The notes: generated from the sequence alone by a model not told the origin. Positions 1-6,011 are shown, counted from the first letter of the stretch. The stretch is DNA of 6,011 bases from Prevotella sp. (GCA_016291915.1 JAEEZP010000178.1:1-6011), one strand, 5' to 3'. A program made the numbers and translations.

Positions 1-1430
1 GTTGACGATTTCAAAATGACATCGTCAAGGAAGAAACGTGAATTCTTTGTACCTCCACTGGCAAAGGTTATCGTCATGGCTGTGCTTGTGGCTTTGATAT
101 TCAACGTATAACTCTTGAAAGAACCTTTCTCAAGAGTTACGGTCGTTTCTTCATTACCACCCTCGAAGGTAGCACCTGACAGGGAAAGATTTAAAGTGGT
201 ATTTTCACCACTGCTATTCCATGCACCTGCACGGAAAGTGAGGATATATGTATTGTCAGAAGTAACTGTGATGGATGGTGTAGTAGCACTACCTGCTTTG
301 TTACCAGTTCCGAAGCGAGCACATTGGTTAGCTGCCCATCCATTGGTAACAGACCAAGTATTGTCAGAATTAAGATTAACTTGTTCTTCGATACGACTCC
401 ATATGTTATCATTTCCACCTTTACCATCACAATCTTTAAATGTCTCGCTGAATATTGCTCCAGTTACATCACCGCCAGGGGTATCACCACCGGGTGTGTC
501 TCCTCCTGGTGTATCACCACCGGGATTATCACCACCACTAGGAATATTTCCGCTTCCATCCCCTTCAATGAGCGCATAGACACTCTTGTAATTGTTCAGA
601 TCGGGTATAGAGTCTCTGAACTGTCCCCAGATAAACTGTTCCAGTCCCTCAAAGTCAACAAAGGGATTACGATTACCCTGTTCCTCTTCAACACCATTGT
701 TGCGTTTCTTCTCCACCTCACTCACCGGATCGTTCTTCGCCCAGCGAAGCAACAACTTCAAAGCCCATGTAGATAATCCGGGATAACTTTTCTTATCCAG
801 CATTGGAGAATCCCAACCAGCAATCTGATCCTCGTAGGAAGTGACCATATAGAAATAGATTCGGGCAAAATCTCCTTTCCACTCATCTGCAGGTTCGAAG
901 ACCGTACCGTTGTAACCCTCGCTGGTACATGAACCTAATTTACTGTATCCATTTGCCGATTTATAACTACCACCATTTGTCTCCCCAAAAGGATTATCTC
1001 CACGTTTTTCATTCACAAAACCATCAGTAGCTACTAAATGCATGATATCCGTATACATGGGGAATACGTCTCCACCGAACCAACCTTTAGGAAAAGAATG
1101 TTCACGGTTATATGCCACTCCCTCACTGGTATGACTTCCTGTGTCTTGATCAATACCTGGCGAATATCTGGTAATATTAGAATAGCGGTCAAGAATTATA
1201 CCGTCGCTGCGTAAATCCAAAGTATTTATTGCCGCCCAGACTTGATTATAACTCTGCTGACGATACGTTCCTGCTTCAATAAGTTGAGACTGTATCTTAG
1301 CCAATGCCGACTTCAAGGCAGCTCCCGTCTTGCCGTTAGCGTCATTATAATAACCATTGAAAACCTGTGCACCGGCATACTGAACAAACGCACACTGTAA
1401 TATAATAATGTATAATAAAATCTTTTTCAT
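1..1430 (-). CDS. Secreted endonuclease I-family nuclease with C-terminal beta-sandwich-like domain (3' end missing)
   Basis: I translated the minus strand from ATG at 1430-1428. It stays open to the left edge, giving at least 476 residues with no stop. Residues 1-21 form a signal peptide (Lys-Lys, then a hydrophobic core, ending AGA before Gln22), so the protein is exported. Residues about 25-280 match the endonuclease I family (EndA/BsnI type), non-specific Mg-dependent DNA/RNA nucleases. Visible motifs are NREHSFPKGW with the likely catalytic His111, DIMHL with His131, Asn140 in FVNEKRG as a possible metal ligand, FEPADEWKGDFAR from 178, and RNPF at 254-257. A PGGDT-repeat linker (about 298-322) leads to a Thr/Ser/Asn-rich domain that ends near the edge in FFLDDVILKSS, as beta-sandwich binding domains often do. 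That domain's ligand is unknown. A role in degrading extracellular nucleic acid is inferred. The family call is firm; the C-terminal end and any sorting signal are not visible. Confidence 0.88.
   Translation of the reverse strand, partial: MKKILLYIIILQCAFVQYAGAQVFNGYYNDANGKTGAALKSALAKIQSQLIEAGTYRQQSYNQVWAAINTLDLRSDGIILDRYSNITRYSPGIDQDTGSHTSEGVAYNREHSFPKGWFGGDVFPMYTDIMHLVATDGFVNEKRGDNPFGETNGGSYKSANGYSKLGSCTSEGYNGTVFEPADEWKGDFARIYFYMVTSYEDQIAGWDSPMLDKKSYPGLSTWALKLLLRWAKNDPVSEVEKKRNNGVEEEQGNRNPFVDFEGLEQFIWGQFRDSIPDLNNYKSVYALIEGDGSGNIPSGGDNPGGDTPGGDTPGGDTPGGDVTGAIFSETFKDCDGKGGNDNIWSRIEEQVNLNSDNTWSVTNGWAANQCARFGTGNKAGSATTPSITVTSDNTYILTFRAGAWNSSGENTTLNLSLSGATFEGGNEETTVTLEKGSFKSYTLNIKATSTAMTITFASGGTKNSRFFLDDVILKSS
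469..536 (-). repeat. 15-bp imperfect tandem repeat encoding the PGGDT linker
   Basis: About four and a half units of 15 bp lie in the nuclease gene. On the plus strand they begin at 469, 484, 499, 514 and 529, and two of them read tcaccaccgggtgtg and tcaccaccgggatta. Each unit encodes Pro-Gly-Gly-Asp-Thr or a close variant (one has Asn for Thr). The period is a multiple of three, so gain or loss of a unit keeps the frame. It forms a flexible hydrophilic linker between the catalytic and C-terminal domains. Confidence 0.85.
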
Positions 1431-1467
1431 ATCCGACACCGATTATGTTATGATAATATCATCCTTG

Positions 1468-1503
1468 CAAAAATAATATTTTTCAATGAGTTTTCCACTA
1501 AAA
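1468..1503 (-). promoter_or_regulatory. Probable Bacteroidota-type promoter of the nuclease gene
   Basis: The minus strand reads TATTTTTG at 1475-1468, matching the -7 consensus TAnnTTTG, 37 bases before the ATG at 1430. No good TTTG is seen at the usual distance; the nearest T-rich piece is around 1503-1499 and is only a weak -33 candidate. The call rests on the -7 match and on the position in a divergent AT-rich region. Confidence 0.45.
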
Positions 1504-1548
1504 GATAATGTTTTTTTTATATAGTAACGATTTTTCCTTCACATAACC

Positions 1549-1587
1549 ATTTGGAAACAATAATTTTTAATCTTTATTATTTGGAAA
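1549..1587 (+). repeat. 9-bp direct repeat ATTTGGAAA, copies 30 bp apart
   Basis: ATTTGGAAA occurs at 1549-1557 and again at 1579-1587, exactly 30 bp apart, about three helical turns. The second copy contains the TTTG used here as the -33 element of the nucleotidyltransferase promoter. The pair could be a duplicated promoter element or a regulator site, or chance in AT-rich DNA. Confidence 0.4.
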
Positions 1588-1611
1588 AAAACATTTAATT
1601 TACTATTTTTG
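1580..1611 (+). promoter_or_regulatory. Bacteroidota-type promoter of the nucleotidyltransferase gene
   Basis: TTTG at 1580-1583 is followed, after 20 bases, by TATTTTTG at 1604-1611. This is a full match to the Bacteroidota primary sigma pattern TTTG-N(19-21)-TAnnTTTG. Transcription would start near 1617-1619 and leave a leader of about 26 bases. That leader is A-rich (ACTAAAAAACAAGAT before the ATG) with no Shine-Dalgarno sequence, as is usual in this phylum. Confidence 0.7.
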
Positions 1612-1643
1612 CATCGATATAATAATACACTAAAAAACAAGAT

Positions 1644-2378
1644 ATGAAAACGATCATTTTAGCAGCCGGATATGCTACCCGTCTTTATCCTCTTACTGAA
1701 AACACTCCCAAGCAACTGCTCAATGTGGGGGGAAGAACCATCATGGGACGTATGCTCGATGACCTCGATGCCATCTCTGATGTACACGAGAATGTAATCG
1801 TTACAAACCATAAGTTTGTCAACCATTTCAAAGAGTGGATGGACAATGCCACCTACTGCAACGCTATACATCTGCTTGACGATGGCAGTGAGAATGAGAA
1901 CGATCGAATGGGAGCCGTAGGAGATCTCGTAGCTGCTATCGAGGCATTAGACATTGATGATGATATCCTAGTGGTTTATGCCGACAGCCTGTTGGATTTC
2001 TCTTTCGACACTTTCGTTGATTTCTTCAAAGAGAAGAGTGCTTCATGCATTATGTATCACTCCATGGACGACGAAGAGGAACTCAAGAAATACGCTGTAG
2101 TAGAGGTGAACAAGAAAGGACGTGTGAAGAGAATCGAGGAAAAACCTCAGAAGCCACGCACCAATCTGGCTGTTCCACCATTCTATATCTATCGGAAAGA
2201 AGATCTCCCACTCATCCGTGAGGCAATCAACAACGGTTGTAATGTTGACTCACCGGGTAATCTGGTGGAATACCTCTACGACAAAACACCTATTTATGCC
2301 ATGGAGATGCCCGGCCGCCGCTTCGCTATCAGTGATATCGAGGAATATGAACAACTGAAAAAGACATTCCCAGGATAA
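1644..2378 (+). CDS. Sugar-phosphate nucleotidyltransferase family protein
   Basis: This 244-residue protein has the NTP_transferase fold of enzymes that join a nucleoside triphosphate to a sugar 1-phosphate, releasing pyrophosphate and an NDP-sugar. The nucleotide-binding loop LAAGYATRLYPLT (6-18) is followed by PK at 22-23, with Lys23 as the expected catalytic lysine. MGAVGDL (89-95), Asp114 in VYADS, EEKP (165-168) and Asp231-Ile232 near the C-terminus match further family landmarks; Asp114 and Asp231 are the likely metal ligands. Unusually, relatives as I recall them read GDN where this protein reads ADS (113-115), and the aromatic residue before the last Asp is Phe rather than Trp. Length fits a stand-alone catalytic domain without a C-terminal hexapeptide domain. 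It has its own promoter and terminator and no sugar-pathway neighbour, so the sugar and base cannot be named. The start is the first ATG after the promoter. Confidence 0.85.
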   Translation: MKTIILAAGYATRLYPLTENTPKQLLNVGGRTIMGRMLDDLDAISDVHENVIVTNHKFVNHFKEWMDNATYCNAIHLLDDGSENENDRMGAVGDLVAAIEALDIDDDILVVYADSLLDFSFDTFVDFFKEKSASCIMYHSMDDEEELKKYAVVEVNKKGRVKRIEEKPQKPRTNLAVPPFYIYRKEDLPLIREAINNGCNVDSPGNLVEYLYDKTPIYAMEMPGRRFAISDIEEYEQLKKTFPG

Positions 2379-2385
2379 GAATCAT

Positions 2386-2421
2386 AATAAAGGGTACCCA
2401 CACCGGACACCCTTTATTTTT
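2386..2421 (+). terminator. Rho-independent terminator after the nucleotidyltransferase gene
   Basis: AATAAAGGGT (2386-2395) pairs perfectly over 10 bp with ACCCTTTATT (2409-2418) around a 13-base loop, and a T-run follows (2417-2421). The hairpin begins 8 bases after the stop codon. The opposite strand has a less regular T-rich tail (TTTATTATGATTCTT), so it might also stop transcription arriving from fmt, less efficiently. Confidence 0.8.
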
Positions 2422-2430
2422 GTCTATGAC

Positions 2431-2462
2431 CATCTACTTGTCTACTCGTCAACTCGTCAACT
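2431..2462 (-). repeat. 8-bp tandem repeat, four units
   Basis: On the plus strand four contiguous 8-mers read CATCTACT, TGTCTACT, CGTCAACT, CGTCAACT. Read on the minus strand the basic unit is AGTTGACG. The two units nearest fmt are identical and the two nearest the terminator diverge. The period of 8 is not a multiple of 3 and the repeat lies between two convergent genes, so it is probably non-coding. Confidence 0.75.
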
Positions 2463-2598
2463 AAAAAAACTTTAGAGGTTTTTGCCTGTAAGCGCAAGGT
2501 CTTCAGCTTGTAGCCGCGTTCGGGAAAAAGGTATTTTTTGTACCATCCAGTATGAGCTAATGTACCGATGACAGCACTTATCTCACCCAGAAACACGA
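2463..2598. other. Unclassified intergenic stretch downstream of fmt
   Basis: These 136 bases separate fmt from the 8-bp repeat. They hold a weak AT hairpin (AAAAAC at 2465-2470 with GTTTTT at 2478-2483) and a GGTA/TACC pair around the T-run near 2530-2545. A minus-strand reading frame opens with GTG at 2596-2594, two bases after the fmt stop, and runs 60 codons to 2414 through the 8-bp repeat and into the terminator. It has a basic middle part (YKLKTLRLQAKTSKVF), no domain I recognise, a GTG start and no Shine-Dalgarno sequence. I judge it more likely to be a spurious frame over an intergenic repeat element than a gene, but I cannot exclude a small co-transcribed protein. Confidence 0.35.
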
Positions 2599-3585
2599 TT
2601 ACTTTACCTTATACTGTTCAATCTCACGGATACCGTTGAGGAAGTCACGCGCTATCATTCGTTTCTTTCCGCTCAGTTGGAGTTCAACCAATTCCAACCA
2701 GGAATTAAGCGTCTTTACATAGAGGTGTCCACCTTTTGAAAGGAGACTACCGACCGCTGCATCTGAAAGTTGTACATCACCCACTTTAGCGGTCCGAAAG
2801 ATTTTAAGAACCGTTCCCTTTCCGTCAGGTCCTATCAATGTGGTCCACGCACCGGGATAGGGACTGAGTCCACGCACAAAATCATACACTTTTTTTGCCG
2901 TTTGCTGCCATGATATCTCACAAGTCTCACGGAAGATTTTGGGAGCCGGCCGTAAAACAGTTCCTTCGGGTAACAACATATCTTCCTGAGCAATAGTAGG
3001 CACCTTACCGTCTGTAGTCAACAACTCATCGATCGTCTCTATCGCAAGGTCTGCACCCAGATACATCAGTCCGTCGTAAACCGTCTCTACATTGGCATCA
3101 TCCGTGATCTCAAATGATTTCTGTTTGATGATCCTGCCCGTATCTATATCCTTATCCAAAAAGAAAGTGGTGACACCTGTCTCTGTCTCTCCATTAATCA
3201 CGGCCCAGTTGATAGGTGCTGCCCCCCGGTATTGCGGAAGAAGGGCCGCATGTACATTGAAAGTTCCCCATCGTGGCATCGCCCATACTATCTCCGGTAA
3301 CATACGGAAAGCGACAACAACCTGAAGGTCAGCCTTATATGAATGTAACTGCTCGATAAAAGCAGGATCTTTCATCTTCTCAGGTTGTAACACAGGAATA
3401 TTCTTACTTACTGCATATTTCTTAACTGCAGAAGGTTGGAGGGTATCCTGATGGCGCCCTACCGGTTTGTCAGGCTGTGTAACAACAGCCACTACTGAAT
3501 AACCGTTTTCCACCATTCGCTGCAGGGTCTCTACAGCAAACTCTGGTGTACCCATGAATATGATTCTGAGATCTTCTTTTTTCAT
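2599..3585 (-). CDS. fmt: Methionyl-tRNA formyltransferase
   Basis: The 328-residue cytoplasmic enzyme transfers a formyl group from 10-formyltetrahydrofolate to Met on initiator tRNA, giving fMet-tRNA for translation initiation. The N-terminal formyltransferase domain (about 7-185) starts with IIFMGTPEFAVETL. It carries the folate-site sequence FNVHAALLPQYRGAAPIN, with catalytic Asn110 and His112, and LDKDIDTG with catalytic Asp148. The loop TQPDKPVGR (36-44) corresponds to the tRNA-contacting segment. The C-terminal OB-like tRNA-binding domain (about 210-315) shows the family signature RGLSPYPGAW (238-247). Length is normal for the family, about 310-330 residues. The ATG at 3585 lies 18 bases after the gtrA stop, preceded by a weak purine-rich stretch (AAAAGAGACGA). 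It is the last clear gene of the minus-strand run. Confidence 0.97.
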   Translation of the reverse strand: MKKEDLRIIFMGTPEFAVETLQRMVENGYSVVAVVTQPDKPVGRHQDTLQPSAVKKYAVSKNIPVLQPEKMKDPAFIEQLHSYKADLQVVVAFRMLPEIVWAMPRWGTFNVHAALLPQYRGAAPINWAVINGETETGVTTFFLDKDIDTGRIIKQKSFEITDDANVETVYDGLMYLGADLAIETIDELLTTDGKVPTIAQEDMLLPEGTVLRPAPKIFRETCEISWQQTAKKVYDFVRGLSPYPGAWTTLIGPDGKGTVLKIFRTAKVGDVQLSDAAVGSLLSKGGHLYVKTLNSWLELVELQLSGKKRMIARDFLNGIREIEQYKVK

Positions 3586-3603
3586 TCGTCTCTTTTGATT
3601 GGT

Positions 3604-3984
3604 TTACGATAGCTTTTTGAATACGGTTCTCACCAAGATAAAGTTCACCGGCACGGCAATACAATATACCGGTAAGGGCGCAAGTGTCTTGCTGAGTCCC
3701 AACCACAGGAAGATATTAAGCAATACTATCTGGAAAAAGTAATTGAACAAGTGTGCGCCGGCAAAACCGATTCCGTTACGACGGGTGGTTTTCTCACGGA
3801 AGGTAAACATTGCCGAGAGAAAATAGTTGGCTATAAAACTGAGAAAATAGCCGATGGTATACGCCACATTTACGTTGATCCAATGCTGCAACACCCAGTA
3901 GATAACATAGTGGAGCACCGTGGCTATCACGCCCACAATACCGAAACGGACAATCTCAAACAGCGTCTTCTTCGTTATTACCAT
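3604..3984 (-). CDS. GtrA-like four-helix membrane protein
   Basis: This 126-residue protein is almost entirely hydrophobic, with four predicted membrane helices near 11-32, 41-62, 76-97 and 100-118. Family landmarks are RFGIVGVIAT at the start of helix 1, NYFLSAMFTFRE after helix 2, and NFILVRTVFKK at the C-terminus. GtrA family members act in the inner membrane; some are thought to flip undecaprenyl-phosphate-linked sugars for surface polysaccharide modification. No partner glycosyltransferase (GtrB type) is beside it, so its substrate is unknown. The ATG at 3984 lies 3 bases after the CLC stop and the stop is 18 bases before fmt, which implies co-transcription and probably coupled translation. 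The family call is firm; the function is only inferred. Confidence 0.88.
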   Translation of the reverse strand: MVITKKTLFEIVRFGIVGVIATVLHYVIYWVLQHWINVNVAYTIGYFLSFIANYFLSAMFTFREKTTRRNGIGFAGAHLFNYFFQIVLLNIFLWLGLSKTLAPLPVYCIAVPVNFILVRTVFKKLS

Positions 3985-3987
3985 ATT

Positions 3988-5793
3988 TTATTCAGATGAG
4001 AAATCGGCAATGAGCTGCCGGTATTGTTTATACAAATGTGTTCGCGACACATACCCTGCCAAGTGATTATCCTCATCGAGAACCGGCAACTGGGCAGCGT
4101 CAGTATCATCAAAATGCTTCATCACCTCATCCATCGGGTCGTGTAACCCTAAGACGGCTGGTGGTTGTGTCATCAACTGTGACACTTTGAAATGATTATA
4201 CAACTCTGTACGGAAGATGACATGACGGATTTTTGCCATGTTAATCTCACCGAGCAGATTGCCGGCAGCATCCACCACCGGCAGGATATTCGACTTACTT
4301 CTGCTCATGGCATGGATCAAAGAACCCAACGGCATATCAGGATCCACCGACAGGAAATGCCTGTCGATAACACTCTCCAGTTTCATCAGTGCTAAAGTAG
4401 AGTTGTCAGTATGATGGGTAAGTAGTTTTCCTTCTCGAGCCAGACGCATACCATAGATACTGTGGGGCTCGAAGATAATAATGGTGAGATACGCACAGAT
4501 ACTTACTATCATCAGCGGAATAAGAAGCTGATAACCGTCGGTAAGTTCTGCAATCAGGAAGATGCCCGTCAAAGGGGCATGCATCACACCAGCCATCACT
4601 GCCGACATTCCGAGCATGGCAAAATTCTTCTCAGGTATATAGACTCCTATCTGCTCAATATTCCAGATACGGGCAAAAAGGAAACCACTATAAGCACCGA
4701 TAAACAATGAGGGTGCAAAAGTACCGCCACATCCTCCTGCCCCATTGGTGGCTGAAGTGGCAAACACCTTTGTCAACAACACTAACGAGATATACAGCAA
4801 TAAGAATTTCTCGTTACCATAGAAAAGGGAGTTGTTCAGAATAGCATTCCATTCTTCCTCAGTGCTTCCATTGAGCAAGATATTGATACTACCGTATCCC
4901 TCGCCATATAAGGATGGGAAGAGGAAAATCAGCGTACTGAGGATCACGCCACCCAAGAGCAGTTTCAGGTATGCATGATTGCGCAACCGTGAGAAGATGC
5001 CCTCACAGAAGCTCATCATACGGATGAAATACAGACTGATGAGTCCTCCGAACACACCCAACAGGATATATGCCGGCACTCTGTGGATCGTCCATGTGCT
5101 GTCTAATTTGAAATCAAAGAGGAAATTACCACCTGTGAAGATATAGCTGAAACACACTGCGGTGACACTGGCAATAAGAATAGGTAAGAGAGAGGCCATC
5201 GTCAGATCGATCATCAGCACCTCAAGGGTGAAGACGAGTCCTGCTATGGGTGCATTGAAGATAGCTGCTATGGCAGCCGAAGCACCACATCCCACCAACA
5301 GCATCAGCGTATGACTGTCTAAATGAAACTTCTTTCCTAAGTTACTGCCGATAGCCGAACCGGTAAGTACGATAGGAGCCTCAGCTCCCACTGATCCACC
5401 AAATCCGATGGTGATAGCAGAAGCGATCACACTACTCCAGCAATGATGGCTCGCCAAGCGACTTTTCTTTGTAGAAATGGCATACAAGATTCGTGTGATA
5501 CCATGGGAGATATCATCCCTCACGATATATTTGACAAACAGGGATGTGATATAAATACCGATAACAGGATAGATAAGATACAACCAGTTGAAGGTGGTAT
5601 AGTCGAACCCGGCGGTCAACAGCAGTTGTATCTCTCTGATCAGCCAATGCAGTACATAGGCAGCAACGGCAGAGAGGAGTCCTATGAAGAAGCTCAATAT
5701 CAGGATAAACTGCTTGTTGCTGAGGTGTATGTCACGCCAGCGTATGAATCGTTGTAACCAAGAAGTTGCCTGAATTGTCTCTTCCTTCATCAT
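3988..5793 (-). CDS. CLC-family chloride channel/transporter with C-terminal CBS pair
   Basis: This 601-residue inner-membrane protein has a CLC core (about 25-450, roughly ten or more membrane segments) and two cytoplasmic CBS domains (about 475-530 and 538-595), which in other proteins bind adenine nucleotides. Filter and gate motifs are GGSVGAEAP with gating Glu138, FNAPIAG (179-185), GGTFAP (356-361) and a Tyr in HSIYGM (Tyr447) near the anion site. The first filter motif, usually GSGIP, reads SHGIT (96-100), so His replaces the filter Ser; other bacterial members carry His there. After FNAPIAG comes LEV, so Val192 stands where E. coli ClcA has the internal proton glutamate Glu203. It conducts or exchanges Cl- or a similar anion; channel versus antiporter is undecided. 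The first of two Met codons is chosen because it overlaps the tsaC stop as TAATG. Confidence 0.93.
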   Translation of the reverse strand: MMKEETIQATSWLQRFIRWRDIHLSNKQFILILSFFIGLLSAVAAYVLHWLIREIQLLLTAGFDYTTFNWLYLIYPVIGIYITSLFVKYIVRDDISHGITRILYAISTKKSRLASHHCWSSVIASAITIGFGGSVGAEAPIVLTGSAIGSNLGKKFHLDSHTLMLLVGCGASAAIAAIFNAPIAGLVFTLEVLMIDLTMASLLPILIASVTAVCFSYIFTGGNFLFDFKLDSTWTIHRVPAYILLGVFGGLISLYFIRMMSFCEGIFSRLRNHAYLKLLLGGVILSTLIFLFPSLYGEGYGSINILLNGSTEEEWNAILNNSLFYGNEKFLLLYISLVLLTKVFATSATNGAGGCGGTFAPSLFIGAYSGFLFARIWNIEQIGVYIPEKNFAMLGMSAVMAGVMHAPLTGIFLIAELTDGYQLLIPLMIVSICAYLTIIIFEPHSIYGMRLAREGKLLTHHTDNSTLALMKLESVIDRHFLSVDPDMPLGSLIHAMSRSKSNILPVVDAAGNLLGEINMAKIRHVIFRTELYNHFKVSQLMTQPPAVLGLHDPMDEVMKHFDDTDAAQLPVLDEDNHLAGYVSRTHLYKQYRQLIADFSSE

Positions 5794-6011
5794 TATTTAC
5801 GTATTATCTCTACCACACCGTCCTTTGACAACTTAATGATACTGGAGGGTTTATGCGGGTATTTCTCTTGTCTGCGACTGAAACAGACATAGTCAACAGC
5901 TTCCAGCAATGCCGGTGAGATATCCCGGTAATTCTGTGCCGGGGGCTCACCGCTGATATTTGCACTGGTACTTACCAAAGGCTTCTGAAAACGATAGCAC
6001 AGTTCTTTGGA
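5793..6011 (-). CDS. tsaC: L-threonylcarbamoyladenylate synthase (Sua5/YrdC family), C-terminal part
   Basis: The last 72 codons of a minus-strand gene enter from the right edge and end with TAA at 5795-5793. The visible part contains PLVSTSANISGEPPA, the conserved STSANxSG motif of the YrdC fold that lines the ATP/threonine pocket, and KPSSIIKL, a version of the family's PSTI motif. The enzyme makes threonylcarbamoyl-AMP from threonine, bicarbonate and ATP, the first step of t6A37 synthesis on ANN-decoding tRNAs. The protein ends soon after the YrdC domain, so it appears to be the short TsaC-like form without the extra Sua5 C-terminal domain. An internal TTG at 5978 is not a start, because the frame continues upstream to the edge (SKELCYRFQKP). 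Its stop overlaps the CLC start by one base. Confidence 0.92.
   Translation of the reverse strand, partial: SKELCYRFQKPLVSTSANISGEPPAQNYRDISPALLEAVDYVCFSRRQEKYPHKPSSIIKLSKDGVVEIIRK

Noticed and set aside
1..60. Insertion-sequence ends or attachment sites at gene borders
   Set aside because: I looked for terminal inverted repeats, target duplications and transposase-like frames across the window and found none convincing.
469..536. Possible CRISPR-like or intergenic tandem array
   Set aside because: Units are contiguous, 15 bp, without spacers, and encode an in-frame linker inside a gene.
115..776. Plus-strand open frames over the nuclease gene, including a proline-rich one
   Set aside because: They lie antisense to a continuous frame with clear endonuclease I motifs. 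The proline-rich stretch is just the complement of the PGGDT linker repeat.
1418..1430. Lipoprotein signal at Cys13 of the nuclease
   Set aside because: The residues before Cys (ILQ) do not fit a lipobox, and a better signal peptidase I site (AGA before Gln22) follows.
1659..1871. Minus-strand 70-codon frame inside the nucleotidyltransferase gene
   Set aside because: It is antisense to a strongly supported conserved enzyme and has no recognisable domain.
3751..3999. Plus-strand 82-codon frame over gtrA
   Set aside because: It covers the complement of a protein with clear GtrA-family signatures; its own composition looks random.
5793..5978. A separate small 61-codon gene starting at an internal TTG
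   Set aside because: The reading frame continues upstream to the window edge, and the sequence across the TTG is the conserved PLVSTSAN region of a TsaC/Sua5 protein.

Overview
The window reads as chromosomal DNA from a Bacteroidota bacterium, most likely order Bacteroidales and perhaps the Prevotella group. Three things suggest this. The promoter upstream of the nucleotidyltransferase gene fits the Bacteroidota pattern (TTTG, about 20 bases, TAnnTTTG). Start codons lack strong Shine-Dalgarno sequences. The secreted nuclease has a signal peptide ending in Ala-Gln, as is common in that phylum. The genus is inference.

Layout from left to right. Positions 1-1430 (minus) hold a secreted endonuclease I-family nuclease with a Gly/Asp/Pro/Thr linker and a C-terminal beta-rich domain; its stop codon lies beyond the left edge. 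Positions 1431-1643 are an AT-rich divergent intergenic region with a promoter facing each way. Positions 1644-2378 (plus) hold a single-gene sugar-phosphate nucleotidyltransferase, followed by a hairpin terminator. Positions 2379-2598 are intergenic and contain the terminator, a four-unit 8-bp tandem repeat and a stretch I cannot classify. Positions 2599-6011 (minus) hold a tightly packed run read as tsaC (C-terminal part only), a CLC chloride transporter with CBS domains, a GtrA-like membrane protein and fmt.

The minus-strand run looks like one transcript that starts beyond the right edge. tsaC and the CLC gene overlap in TAATG, the CLC and gtrA genes are 3 bp apart, and gtrA and fmt are 18 bp apart. 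Two members support translation: tsaC makes the precursor of tRNA t6A, and fmt formylates initiator tRNA. The other two are membrane proteins with no obvious link to it.

I see no mobile element, CRISPR array, rRNA or tRNA, and no clear new multi-gene system. The points most worth a second look are the small repeat-bearing segment after fmt, the CLC protein with valine at the proton-glutamate position, and the altered metal-site motif of the nucleotidyltransferase.
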